From Planctomycetia bacterium (GTDB taxonomy: Bacteria > Planctomycetota > Planctomycetia > Pirellulales > UBA1268), in contig RGVT01000093.1 in assembly GCA_010027105.1 (NCBI GenBank), positions 1 through 8,851 of the forward strand: a DNA stretch of 8,851 nt, written 5' to 3'. The notes under the pieces were generated by a model that had not been told where the DNA came from, did no database searches, and worked only from the letters and a program-made list of their open reading frames with translations. Within the stretch, counting starts at the first letter, position 1; each line of letters begins with the position of its first letter. This document shows, piece after piece, positions 1 through 6,810 of this stretch. The position numbers were made by a program, and so were the translations under genes.

Positions 1-1149
1 CGACGCGCCGCCGCCGGTCGAGACGTGGCTCACCTTGTCGGCGTAGCCGAGCTGCTCGACGGCTGCCGCCGAATCGCCGCCGCCGATGATCGTGACCGCA
101 CCCCTGGCAGTGGCCTCGGCCACCGCGGCCGCCACGGCCTGCGTGCCCTCGTCGAAGGGGGGCATCTCGAAGACTCCCATCGGCCCGTTCCACACGACGG
201 TGCCCGCGCCACGGATGATCTCGGCGTACTTCCGCGCCGTCTCCGGCCCGATGTCGAGCCCCTCGAAGCCGTCCGGGATCTCCCCCGCCTTCACGATCTT
301 CTTGGTCGCCGCCGCCGAAAAGTCGTCGGCACAGTGCGTGTCGACCGGGAGCACGAGCTTGCCCCGGGCGCGGGCGAGCAGGTCCTTCGCGAGGTCGAGC
401 TTGTCGGTCTCGACGAGCGACTTTCCCGTCCTGCCCCCCTGTGCCAGCGAAAACGTGTAGGCCATCGCGCCACCGATCAGCACGTGGTCGCAGATCGCGA
501 GCAGGTTCGTGATCACGGCGATCTTGTCGCTCACCTTCTTGCCACCCAGGATCGCCACGAACGGCCGCTTCGGCCGTGCGATCGCGTCGGCGAGGTACTG
601 GATCTCCTTCTCGACCAGGAACCCCGAGACCGCCGGCTTGCCGGCCGCCTTCATCGCCACCGGCACCGCATGCATGCTCGCCTCGGTGCGGTGGCAGGTG
701 CCGAAGGCGTCGTTGACGTAGGCGTCGGCCAGGGCGGCGAGCCCGTCGACGTAGGTTTTGTCGTCCCCCTTCTTCTCCCCCTTGTTGAAGCGCACGTTCT
801 CGAGCACGAGCACGCCGCCCGCGGGCAGTGCCTTGGCCTTGGCCTGCGAATCGGGCCCGCCGGTGTCGGTGGCGAGCGCGACGGGCGTGCCGAGCAGTTC
901 GCCGAGCCGCTTCGCCACGGGTGCCAGGGAGAAGGCCGGCTCCGGCCCCTTGCCGGCAGGGCGACCCAGGTGCGACATCAGGATCGCCTTCCCGCCGCGG
1001 TCGAGGATCGAGCGGATCGTCGGCAGGGCCATGCGGATCCGGCGGTCGTCGGTGATCGCGCCCGAATCGTCCTGCGGCACGTTGAAGTCGACGCGGACGA
1101 GCACGGCCTTGCTGCGGGGGTCGATGTCGGCGACGGATTGTTTCGGCAC
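1..1149 (-). CDS. pgk: Phosphoglycerate kinase (3' end cut by window edge)
   Basis: Phosphoglycerate kinase transfers phosphate between 1,3-bisphosphoglycerate and ADP in glycolysis and gluconeogenesis, in the cytosol. The frame is open for 383 codons from a GTG at 1149 and runs off the left edge. Family motifs appear in order: VRVDFNVP (residues 18-25), SHLGRP (59-64), VLVENVRF-like VLENVRF, YVNDAFGTCHR, a GG-KVSDKI motif, NGPMGVFE, then GGGDSAA and the terminal STGGGAS at the edge. The usual length is about 395-400, so only some 10-20 residues are missing. The GTG start is chosen because it places the first motif at the normal distance and has a clear AGGAG 9 bases upstream. It lies 86 bases after the dehydrogenase stop on the same strand. 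That gap has no convincing terminator, so readthrough from the sugar cluster is possible, although pgk probably has its own promoter. The identification is very secure. Confidence 0.97.
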   Translation of the reverse strand, partial: MPKQSVADIDPRSKAVLVRVDFNVPQDDSGAITDDRRIRMALPTIRSILDRGGKAILMSHLGRPAGKGPEPAFSLAPVAKRLGELLGTPVALATDTGGPDSQAKAKALPAGGVLVLENVRFNKGEKKGDDKTYVDGLAALADAYVNDAFGTCHRTEASMHAVPVAMKAAGKPAVSGFLVEKEIQYLADAIARPKRPFVAILGGKKVSDKIAVITNLLAICDHVLIGGAMAYTFSLAQGGRTGKSLVETDKLDLAKDLLARARGKLVLPVDTHCADDFSAAATKKIVKAGEIPDGFEGLDIGPETARKYAEIIRGAGTVVWNGPMGVFEMPPFDEGTQAVAAAVAEATARGAVTIIGGGDSAAAVEQLGYADKVSHVSTGGGAS

Positions 1150-1158
1150 GGCGGCTGG

Positions 1159-1163
1159 CTCCT
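1159..1163 (-). promoter_or_regulatory. Shine-Dalgarno site of pgk
   Basis: On the minus strand this reads AGGAG, 9 bases before the GTG at 1149. It decides the non-ATG start of pgk. It is the only strong Shine-Dalgarno sequence I see in the window. Most other starts lack one or have only a weak purine run. Confidence 0.7.
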
Positions 1164-1235
1164 GGATGGCGCGGGAAACGGCGGACGCCGGTATTCAAGC
1201 CGACCGCACGCCCAGCGGCAACCCTCGGCCGCCTT

Positions 1236-2267
1236 TCAGGCCGGCATCTCGACCACGGCCTTGATGACGCCGCTCGCCGGATCGAGGAACGCGGGGAACG
1301 CGCGGATCGTGTCGGCGAACGGCGTGTGGTGCGTGATCCAGGGGCGGGTGTCGATCCGACCCTCCTCGATCAGGGCGATGATCCGGGTAAAGTCGCGGGA
1401 CAGGGCGTTGCGGCTGGCCAGCAGCGTGAGCTCGCGGCGGTGCATCACCGGCGCGTGCGGGAACACGAGGTCGGCCTGCGTGATCCCCACGTACACGAGC
1501 CGGCCGCCGAAGCTGCACAGCGACAGCGCGGCCGCCATGCTCCTGTTGCTCCCGGTGGCGTCGATCACGACGTCGCACATCCGCCCGTCGGTGAGGGCCG
1601 CGAGCGCCGCGGCATCGGCATCGGTGCCCGTGGCGGCCACCGTCTCGGCGACCCCCATCTTCTCCCGCACGAAGGCCAGCCGGCCCGGCGCCATGTCCAT
1701 CACGATCACGCGGGCTCCGGAGAGTTTCGCGAATTCCAGGGCCGACAGGCCGATCGGCCCCGCGCCGATGACGAGCACCGTCTCGTCCGGCTGGGGCGCG
1801 CCGCGATCGACCGCATGGCAGCCGATCGCGAGCGTCTCGACGAGCGCGTTCTGCTCGTGGGTGAGCCGTGGCGACGGATGCAGCTTCCGGGCCGGCACCG
1901 TGAACAGCGGCCGCAGGCCCCCGTCGCAGTGGACGCCGAGCGTCTGATGGTGCTGGCAGCAATTGGTGAGCCCACGGCGGCAGGAGGAGCACGCCTGGCA
2001 GTTGATGTAGGGCTCGACGCAGCAGCGATCGCCGGGCTTCACCTGCTCGACCCCCGGGCCGACGGCCACGACCTCGACGCCCAGTTCATGCCCCGGGATC
2101 CGCGGATAACTGAAGAACGGCATCGTGCCGAGGTAGCCGCCGTAGTCGGTGCCGCAGATGCCGACGGCATGTACGCGGACAACCGCCTCGCCGGGTCCCG
2201 GCGACTGCGGCTCCGGGACGTCGATGAAGCGGAAGTGCTTCGGCTCTTCGAGGAGGAGGGCTTGCAT
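1236..2267 (-). CDS. Zinc-dependent medium-chain dehydrogenase, probable L-galactonate 5-dehydrogenase type
   Basis: This is an NAD(P)-dependent medium-chain dehydrogenase of 343 residues, the normal length for the family. Catalytic zinc ligands are visible as C38 in GICGTD and H60/E61 in PGHE, with E144 as a possible further ligand. The structural zinc site is C90, C93, C96 and C104. The nucleotide fold carries GAGPIG at 168-173. PFFSYPR just before GHE, the TNCC motif, and GVH-DGG after the zinc lobe match, from memory, E. coli LgoD/YjjN, which oxidises L-galactonate at C5 to D-tagaturonate. RspB and threonine dehydrogenase are more distant relatives. The neighbours fit this role: a lactonase that would make the aldonate lies upstream, and a tagaturonate epimerase opens the cluster. 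It stops with TGA. The start at 2267 lies 13 bases after repeat array A and has no recognisable ribosome site. Family is certain; substrate is inferred from motifs and context. Confidence 0.9.
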   Translation of the reverse strand: MQALLLEEPKHFRFIDVPEPQSPGPGEAVVRVHAVGICGTDYGGYLGTMPFFSYPRIPGHELGVEVVAVGPGVEQVKPGDRCCVEPYINCQACSSCRRGLTNCCQHHQTLGVHCDGGLRPLFTVPARKLHPSPRLTHEQNALVETLAIGCHAVDRGAPQPDETVLVIGAGPIGLSALEFAKLSGARVIVMDMAPGRLAFVREKMGVAETVAATGTDADAAALAALTDGRMCDVVIDATGSNRSMAAALSLCSFGGRLVYVGITQADLVFPHAPVMHRRELTLLASRNALSRDFTRIIALIEEGRIDTRPWITHHTPFADTIRAFPAFLDPASGVIKAVVEMPA

Positions 2268-2280
2268 GGCAGGTGGTCTC

Positions 2281-2329
2281 GGGGTGACAGGCTGAAGCCG
2301 ACGGGGTGACAGGCTGAAGCCTGTCCTAC
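2281..2329 (-). repeat. REP-like repeat array A (2 units)
   Basis: Two units lie between the lactonase and dehydrogenase genes. Read on the minus strand, the intact unit is GTAG (2329-2326) followed by the perfect palindrome GACAGGCT-TC-AGCCTGTC (2325-2308), then ACCCC. The TAG of GTAG is the stop codon of the lactonase gene. The second, distal unit (about 2302-2281) keeps one palindrome arm but has lost the other, and is spaced 22 rather than 30 bases. The array fills the intercistronic gap up to 13 bases before the dehydrogenase start. In mRNA each intact unit could fold into a hairpin of 7-8 bp with a loop of 2-4 bases. Confidence 0.9.
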
Positions 2330-3156
2330 GGGAGGTGGTAGAAACGGCGGGCGGTGCGGTGGCGGATCTCGTCTTGTTCGGCGGCGGAGAGGGTGGCGAT
2401 GAAGTCGGTGACGATGCCCACGACGTCGGCGTAGTCGCCCGAGACGAGGCAGACGGGCCAGTCGCTGCCGAACATCAGCCGCTCCGGGCCGAAGGCTGTG
2501 AGCGCGGCGTCGAGATACGGCGTGAAGTCGGCCGGCTTCCAGCGGCGCCACGCCGCCTCGGTGACCATGCCCGACAGCTTGCAGCAGACATTTTCGTGGC
2601 CGGCGAGCACCTCGATGTCGCGCCGCCACGCCACGATCTCACCCGACTCGATCCGCGGTTTCGCCAGGTGGTCGAGCACGAACGGCTGCTCCGGCAGCAG
2701 GCCGACGAGTTCGCTCGCGGCCGGCAGCTGCGGCGGAAAGAGCAGGAGGTCGTACGTCAGGCCGAACCGGTGCAGCGTCCGCACGCCCCGCACGAACGCC
2801 TCCCCGAGGAGGAACCGCGGGTCGGGCTCGTCCTGCACGACATGCCTCACGCCCACGAATTTCTCGTCGGGCACGAACGCCGCCAGTTCGTCGGCCACCG
2901 TCGCGCTCCTGAGGTCGACCCAGCCGACGACGCCGAGCACGAACGGGTCGGCGGCCGCCAGGTCGAGCAGCCAGCGGGTCTCCGCGAGCGACTGCCGCGC
3001 CTGCACGGCGACGCTCCCGCCGACCCCCACGGGCCGGGCGACGGTCTCGAGGTCGGCCGGCAGGTAGTCCTTGGCCAGCCGGTCCATTCCCGGGCCGATC
3101 CAGGGGTATTCGGCCGGCGAATACCTCCAGAAATGCTGGTGCGCGTCGATCGTCAT
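2326..3156 (-). CDS. Amidohydrolase-family sugar lactonase (L-galactono/L-fucono-1,5-lactonase type, cog3618)
   Basis: This 276-residue protein belongs to the amidohydrolase_2 (cog3618) group, whose characterised members include L-fucono-1,5-lactonase and L-galactono-1,5-lactonase. They open the lactone made by the sugar dehydrogenase to the free aldonate. Visible features are the N-terminal metal motif DAHQHFW (H6, H8), GVRHVVQDEPDPRFL around H105, LDHLAKP with H163, CCKLSG near 191-196, and FGSDWPVC with D232. These cover the expected beta-barrel strand ends. The gene starts 4 bases after the TGA of the aldo/keto reductase, so the dehydrogenase and lactonase are tightly coupled. No clear ribosome site is visible, consistent with translational coupling. 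The stop codon is TAG and is contributed by repeat array A. Other cog3618 members hydrolyse 4-sulfomuconolactone or 2-pyrone-4,6-dicarboxylate, but the context points to a sugar lactone. Confidence 0.92.
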   Translation of the reverse strand: MTIDAHQHFWRYSPAEYPWIGPGMDRLAKDYLPADLETVARPVGVGGSVAVQARQSLAETRWLLDLAAADPFVLGVVGWVDLRSATVADELAAFVPDEKFVGVRHVVQDEPDPRFLLGEAFVRGVRTLHRFGLTYDLLLFPPQLPAASELVGLLPEQPFVLDHLAKPRIESGEIVAWRRDIEVLAGHENVCCKLSGMVTEAAWRRWKPADFTPYLDAALTAFGPERLMFGSDWPVCLVSGDYADVVGIVTDFIATLSAAEQDEIRHRTARRFYHLP

Positions 3157-3160
3157 CGGT

Positions 3161-4093
3161 TCAGTTGTTTTCAGGCAACCCCTCGGTGTGCCCGACGTTC
3201 TTCACGGGCGCGAAGATCGCCCGCACGTCGCTGAGGAGCGCCTCGTCGATCGGCTCGGCGGCCCACTCGGCCCAGGCCCGGATGTTGGCGGGGTTCGCGC
3301 TCCCCGCGACGGTCGTCGCGATCGAGGGGTTGGCGAGCGCAAACTGCAGGGCCAGTTTCGCGATCGAACCGCCGCGGGCCCGGCAGAGTTCGGCCGCCCT
3401 CCGGGCGGCCGCCTTCACCTCCTCCGGCTCCTTGAGCCAGGCCGGCAGTGGCGCGTCGGTGAGCAGCCGAGCGCTGAACGGCCCCGCGTTCATCACACCG
3501 ACACCCCTGGCCTCGAGAAAGGGAATCGTCTCGTCGGCGAAGCGGGTGTTCTGCAGCGTGTACTGGTTGTAGTTGAGCACGCAGTCGACGCCGGCCTGGT
3601 CGCAGATGAAGCGGAAGATCTTCTGGGGATAGCCGCTGAAGCCGATGAATCGCACCTTGCCCGACTGTTTGATCCTCTCGAGGGCCGGCAGCGTCTCGTC
3701 GACGATCTGCTGCAGCGGTACGAACTCGACGTCGTGGCAGAGCACGATGTCGAGGTGGTCGGTGCCGAGGCGGTGGAGCGACACGTCGACGCTTTCGGCC
3801 ACCCGCTTCGCGGAGAAGTCGAAGTGGGCGAGGTCGTAGCGGCCGAGCTTCGTGCAGAGCAGGTAGCGGTCGCGCGGCACGCCCTTGAGCGCCACGCCGA
3901 GCAGCACCTCGCTCATGCCGCGGCCGTAGAAGGGGCTCGTGTCGATGAGATGCATGCCGCTTTCGAGCGCGGCCCGGACGCTCCCCAGGGCCTCGTCGAG
4001 CGTGATCGAGCGGAATTCCTGGCCGAGCGAACTCGCCCCGAAGGCCAGGATCGGGACCTGGAGGCCGGTCGTGCCGAGGCTGCGGGTCTGCAT
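3161..4093 (-). CDS. Aldo/keto reductase, probable L-galactose/L-fucose dehydrogenase
   Basis: This 310-residue aldo/keto reductase probably oxidises the pyranose at C1 to the 1,5-lactone with NAD(P)+. The catalytic tetrad is visible: D51 (in LIDTSPFYG), Y56, K82 (CTKLGRY) and H120 (VLCHDVEF). The spans DFSAKRV-S-D-SL-RL, CHDVEF followed by Q-IV-ETLPAL, and GK-RFIGFSGYP resemble plant L-galactose dehydrogenase and the bacterial L-fucose dehydrogenase/D-threo-aldose 1-dehydrogenase group (from memory). The ATG at 4093 is chosen because MQTRSLGTTGL is the standard family N-terminus. The open frame extends upstream to 4279, but that part overlaps fucU and is not conserved-looking. It lies 5 bases after the fucU stop (TGA-N5-ATG) and 4 bases before the lactonase start. 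The family is certain. L-galactose versus L-fucose cannot be decided from sequence alone, because these enzymes often take both. Confidence 0.93.
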   Translation of the reverse strand: MQTRSLGTTGLQVPILAFGASSLGQEFRSITLDEALGSVRAALESGMHLIDTSPFYGRGMSEVLLGVALKGVPRDRYLLCTKLGRYDLAHFDFSAKRVAESVDVSLHRLGTDHLDIVLCHDVEFVPLQQIVDETLPALERIKQSGKVRFIGFSGYPQKIFRFICDQAGVDCVLNYNQYTLQNTRFADETIPFLEARGVGVMNAGPFSARLLTDAPLPAWLKEPEEVKAAARRAAELCRARGGSIAKLALQFALANPSIATTVAGSANPANIRAWAEWAAEPIDEALLSDVRAIFAPVKNVGHTEGLPENN

Positions 4094-4098
4094 GGCGA

Positions 4099-4554
4099 TC
4101 ACCCGAACGTGCGGCAGCCGAGCGAGAGCAGCAGATTCGCCCACGGCTGCGTGTCGGCGGTCTGGATCGTGAGCACGTGGTCGTCGGAGGCGACCGCCTT
4201 GTAGAACTCCCATTTCACGATCGGCTCGAGCGTGCAGGGCGAGGTCGCGGCGGCGAGGATCCGCCGGTACTCGGCCCACACCGGCGGGTCGCCCGGCGTG
4301 GCCGCCGCGTAGGAATCGGCCCGATCGACCCCCATCGTGTGCACCTCGTCGATCCGCACGGCGCCGAGGATCGCCTCGAACACCTGCGCCACCGTGGGCA
4401 CGCCGGGCATGAGCTGCAGCGACACGAGCTCGGCCCGCGGCCCGCGCTTGTTCGTGGCCGGATAGTTGCCGTCGGCGATCAGCACCTTGGAGTGGTGCCC
4501 CGACTCGGCGAGCACGCGGAGGATGCCGGGATGGAGCAGAGGACCGTTGAGCAT
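4099..4554 (-). CDS. fucU: FucU/RbsD-family L-fucose (L-galactose) mutarotase
   Basis: FucU speeds interconversion of alpha and beta anomers of a free pyranose, supplying the anomer that the dehydrogenase uses. The 151-residue length is close to the 140 of E. coli FucU. The family pattern is present: LLHPGILRVLAESGHHSKVL with H20, followed by D28 (IADGNYPA), then WEFYKA with Y118, and a C-terminal N140-LLLSLG. These correspond to the catalytic His, Asp, Tyr and binding Asn of FucU/RbsD. It starts 3 bases after the epimerase stop, with an AAAGG-like ribosome site inside the end of that gene, and its own TGA is 5 bases before the aldo/keto reductase ATG. This indicates translational coupling. 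A free, unphosphorylated sugar as substrate supports an oxidative rather than a kinase-based pathway. Confidence 0.94.
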   Translation of the reverse strand: MLNGPLLHPGILRVLAESGHHSKVLIADGNYPATNKRGPRAELVSLQLMPGVPTVAQVFEAILGAVRIDEVHTMGVDRADSYAAATPGDPPVWAEYRRILAAATSPCTLEPIVKWEFYKAVASDDHVLTIQTADTQPWANLLLSLGCRTFG

Positions 4555-4557
4555 GGG

Positions 4558-5373
4558 TCAGCCTTTCGCGAACGTCCTGAAACTCTCGATGCTCTGCCGG
4601 GCTGCGGAGAGCGGATCGGGCAGGGGAAACACCTCCGCCGAGAGAAAGCCCCGATAACCGATCGCCTCGAGGGCGGCCACGGCGGGACCCACGGCCGTGT
4701 GGCCGAACCCCACCGCCCGACGGTTGGAGTCGGCCCAGTGGACGTGGCCCACGAGGTCGCCGCAGGCCGTGAGCGTCGCGGCGAGATCGGTTTCCTCGAT
4801 GTTCATGTGAAACAGGTCGCAGAGGAGTTTGACGTTGCCGATGCCACGGCCGCGGAGAAACTCCGCCGCCTCCTCCTGGCGGTTGAAGAGGTTCGTCTCG
4901 TAGCGATTGAGCGGCTCGTAGAACACCACCTGCCCGTGGCGGGCGGCGCGGACGCCGAGTTCGTGGAGCGCGTCGGCGAGCCAGCCGAGCGCCGTCTCCC
5001 GGTCGACCGGGCCGTCACTTCTGCCCTGCATCGATCCGATGATGACCGGGGCCCCGAGCCCGCCGGCCGCGTCGACGAGTTCGCCGATGAACGCGCGGGC
5101 GCGGGCGCGGGTCTCGGCGTCGGCATGGCAGAGGTGCAAGGCGTGCCGCACCCAGCCCGCCCCAGTGCCGACCGCCGCGAGCGCGAGGCCGTGCGCATCG
5201 AGGAGCCGCGCGAGCTCCGCGGCCGAAAGCCCCGCGGCCGAGCAGGGAAACACCTCGACCCCGTCGAACCCGAGTTCGGCGGCCGCCCGGCAGCCCGCCT
5301 CGAGGCCCCCGTGGAACACGAACGGCCCCTGCTTCGCTTCGGGAACCAGACAGATCGTGATTGCGGAGCGCAT
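4558..5373 (-). CDS. TIM-barrel sugar epimerase/isomerase (AP_endonuc_2 family, tagatose 3-epimerase/hydroxypyruvate isomerase-like)
   Basis: This 271-residue protein has the xylose-isomerase-like TIM barrel fold. The four metal ligands known from D-tagatose 3-epimerase/D-psicose 3-epimerase can be placed: E153 in YEPLNRYE, D186 in LLCDLFHMNIEE, H212 in HVHWADSNR and E247 in SAEVFP. R218 matches the substrate-binding arginine after the His. The enzyme should therefore be an active Mn/Mg-dependent ketose epimerase or isomerase. Hydroxypyruvate isomerases share the EPLN region, so the exact reaction is open. It begins the tightly coupled group epimerase-fucU-reductase-lactonase and its stop is 3 bases before fucU. 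Its start at 5373 lies 7 bases after repeat array B and has no ribosome site. Its step in the pathway is not obvious because uxaE already provides an epimerase. Confidence 0.88.
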   Translation of the reverse strand: MRSAITICLVPEAKQGPFVFHGGLEAGCRAAAELGFDGVEVFPCSAAGLSAAELARLLDAHGLALAAVGTGAGWVRHALHLCHADAETRARARAFIGELVDAAGGLGAPVIIGSMQGRSDGPVDRETALGWLADALHELGVRAARHGQVVFYEPLNRYETNLFNRQEEAAEFLRGRGIGNVKLLCDLFHMNIEETDLAATLTACGDLVGHVHWADSNRRAVGFGHTAVGPAVAALEAIGYRGFLSAEVFPLPDPLSAARQSIESFRTFAKG

Positions 5374-5380
5374 GGGGGGT

Positions 5381-5518
5381 GGGGTGACAGGCTGAAGAGG
5401 TCGGGGTGACAGGCTGAAGAGGTCCTACGTGAGGGTGACAGGCTGAAGCCTGTCCTACGTGGGCGTGACAGGCTGAAGCCTGTCCTACGTGGCCGTGACA
5501 GGCTGAAGCCTGTCCTAC
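5381..5518 (-). repeat. REP-like repeat array B (5 units)
   Basis: Five units separate uxaE from the epimerase gene. On the plus strand the GTGACA start of each unit falls at 5384, 5406, 5435, 5465 and 5495, giving spacings of 22, 29, 30 and 30. The three units nearest uxaE carry the perfect palindrome (5437-5454, 5467-5484, 5497-5514), each with GTAG on its 5' side in minus-strand reading. The two distal units share the same altered arm (AAGAGGTC) and are identical over 22 bases, so one is a local duplicate of the other. The proximal GTAG provides the TAG stop of uxaE. The array fills the whole gap to 7 bases before the next start codon. Confidence 0.93.
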
Positions 5519-6780
5519 GGGGGACCGAGGAAGAGGGGTGCGAGGTGGCGGTCGAAGATGTTGGCGGTGACCTGGCGGGCGACGATCGCGCGATTGGCCA
5601 CGAGCAGGTCGGTGTATCGGCTCCCGTGTTTCGCGGCCACCTTGAACGACACGTGCAGCAGCTGCCGCATGTGCGGGTTGAACTCCGGGTGGGTCGGCAC
5701 GTGGCGGATCGCCGCGGCGAACTGCGGCCCGCTCCAGCGCTCGACCTCGGCGGCCCGCGGCAGCCGCGCGCGGTCGATGTCGATCACCGACGCGTAGGGA
5801 GCGCAGAATTCATCGACGTGGTCGAGGGCGTAGGCGTAGATCTCCTTGACGAGCGCCAGGCCGTCGCCCCCCGCCTCGGCCAGGCCGATCACCTCCTCGA
5901 GCCAGGTCGTGCCGGCCGTCTTGAGATGCACGCCGGCGCCGGTCCGGGCGAGCGTCCGGCGGATCACGGGGTAGAGCGAGAACTTGTCGCTCCCGGAGTG
6001 CACCGAGAGCTTGAGCGACTCCGGCAGGCCGTACCGCGCGGCCGCGAAGCCGCACACGGCGACGTCGTCGGAAAACTCCTGCTCGAACTGCACGAGGTCG
6101 CCGACGTAGTCGACCCCCTTGTTGAACCGGCCGGTGAACTTGGGCGCGATCGTCTGGAGCGGGATCTTTTCTTCGCCGAGGAGGGCGAGGATCACGAGCA
6201 ATTGCGGCGGCGTCTGGGGCTCGTCGGTCTCGTCCATGCTCACCTCGACGACGACGTCGCCCCCGCGCGCCGCCTCGATGTGCCGCCAGATCGCCCCGGC
6301 CTCCCGGCAGGCGAGCAGGTAGTGCCCGGCGATCCGGGCCACGGCGTCCTCCGACATCCGCATCACCTTCGTGATTCCCGGCACGGCAAGCGGCTTCGCG
6401 AGCTCGGGGTGCCTCGCCACGAAGGCCCGGACGTCGTTCTCGGGGGCCGGCTTCCCGATCGAGTCGGCCACGTCGATCGTGAAGAAGTCGCTCGATGCGA
6501 GGAACCGGTCGACCGTCTCCAGGCGGATGTGGTCGGCGTCGACGAACCAGGGGTGCGGCCAGTTCCGGGCGGCCACCGCCCGCTCGGCCGCCACCCGCAC
6601 GCTCGCCGGCTCGCTGCCGATGAAGGAATGCTCGCGATTCGACTTGTTCCACACCGGCGCGACCACGACGCCGCGACCGGCGAGCTTTTCGAACGCGGCG
6701 AGCTGGGGCTCGGCCTCGTGGGCGAACCGGTCGCCGACGCCGAACGAGAACGGGGGTAGAGATTTCATTCGATCGAGCAT
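5515..6780 (-). CDS. uxaE: UxaE-family tagaturonate epimerase
   Basis: The protein resembles the UxaE family, described in Thermotoga as interconverting D-tagaturonate and D-fructuronate. Visible features in the 421-residue form are VAPVWNKSNREHSFIG (41-54), FVDADHI (79-85), FTIDVADSIGKPA (100-112), KFTGRFNKGVDYVGD (214-228), the hallmark SVHSGSDKFSLYP (259-271) and HLKTAGTTWLEE (285-296). A phosphate-binding or Zn barrel role is not claimed. The frame is open to an ATG at 6846, but that start would lie inside the operator and the araC start. The ATG at 6780 is listed, and the ATG at 6768 (MKSLPPF) is equally possible. Neither has a good ribosome site. It is the first gene of the cluster, divergent from the AraC-type regulator. 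The stop is TAG, formed by repeat array B. Family assignment is from remembered motifs. Confidence 0.85.
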   Translation of the reverse strand: MLDRMKSLPPFSFGVGDRFAHEAEPQLAAFEKLAGRGVVVAPVWNKSNREHSFIGSEPASVRVAAERAVAARNWPHPWFVDADHIRLETVDRFLASSDFFTIDVADSIGKPAPENDVRAFVARHPELAKPLAVPGITKVMRMSEDAVARIAGHYLLACREAGAIWRHIEAARGGDVVVEVSMDETDEPQTPPQLLVILALLGEEKIPLQTIAPKFTGRFNKGVDYVGDLVQFEQEFSDDVAVCGFAAARYGLPESLKLSVHSGSDKFSLYPVIRRTLARTGAGVHLKTAGTTWLEEVIGLAEAGGDGLALVKEIYAYALDHVDEFCAPYASVIDIDRARLPRAAEVERWSGPQFAAAIRHVPTHPEFNPHMRQLLHVSFKVAAKHGSRYTDLLVANRAIVARQVTANIFDRHLAPLFLGPP

Positions 6781-6810
6781 AGCCCGCCGCCACAGCCGCC
6801 GGGAATGATG

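Noticed and set aside
25..1947. Long plus-strand open frame of 640 codons
   Set aside because: It is antisense to pgk and the Zn dehydrogenase, both of which have clear family motifs. Long open antisense frames are expected at this GC content, and the translation is low-complexity Arg/Gly/Ala-rich with no recognisable domain.
4094..4279. Upstream extension of the aldo/keto reductase
   Set aside because: It would overlap fucU in another frame. The family N-terminus begins at the ATG at 4093.
4177..5409. Plus-strand open frame of 410 codons opposite fucU and the epimerase
   Set aside because: It is a shadow of two well-supported minus-strand genes, with no domain or motif of its own.
5515..5517. 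Premature truncation of UxaE, the lactonase or GyrB by repeat insertion
   Set aside because: Lengths look normal, and GyrB ends in its usual family tail, so the TAG codons appear to be natural ends rather than truncations.
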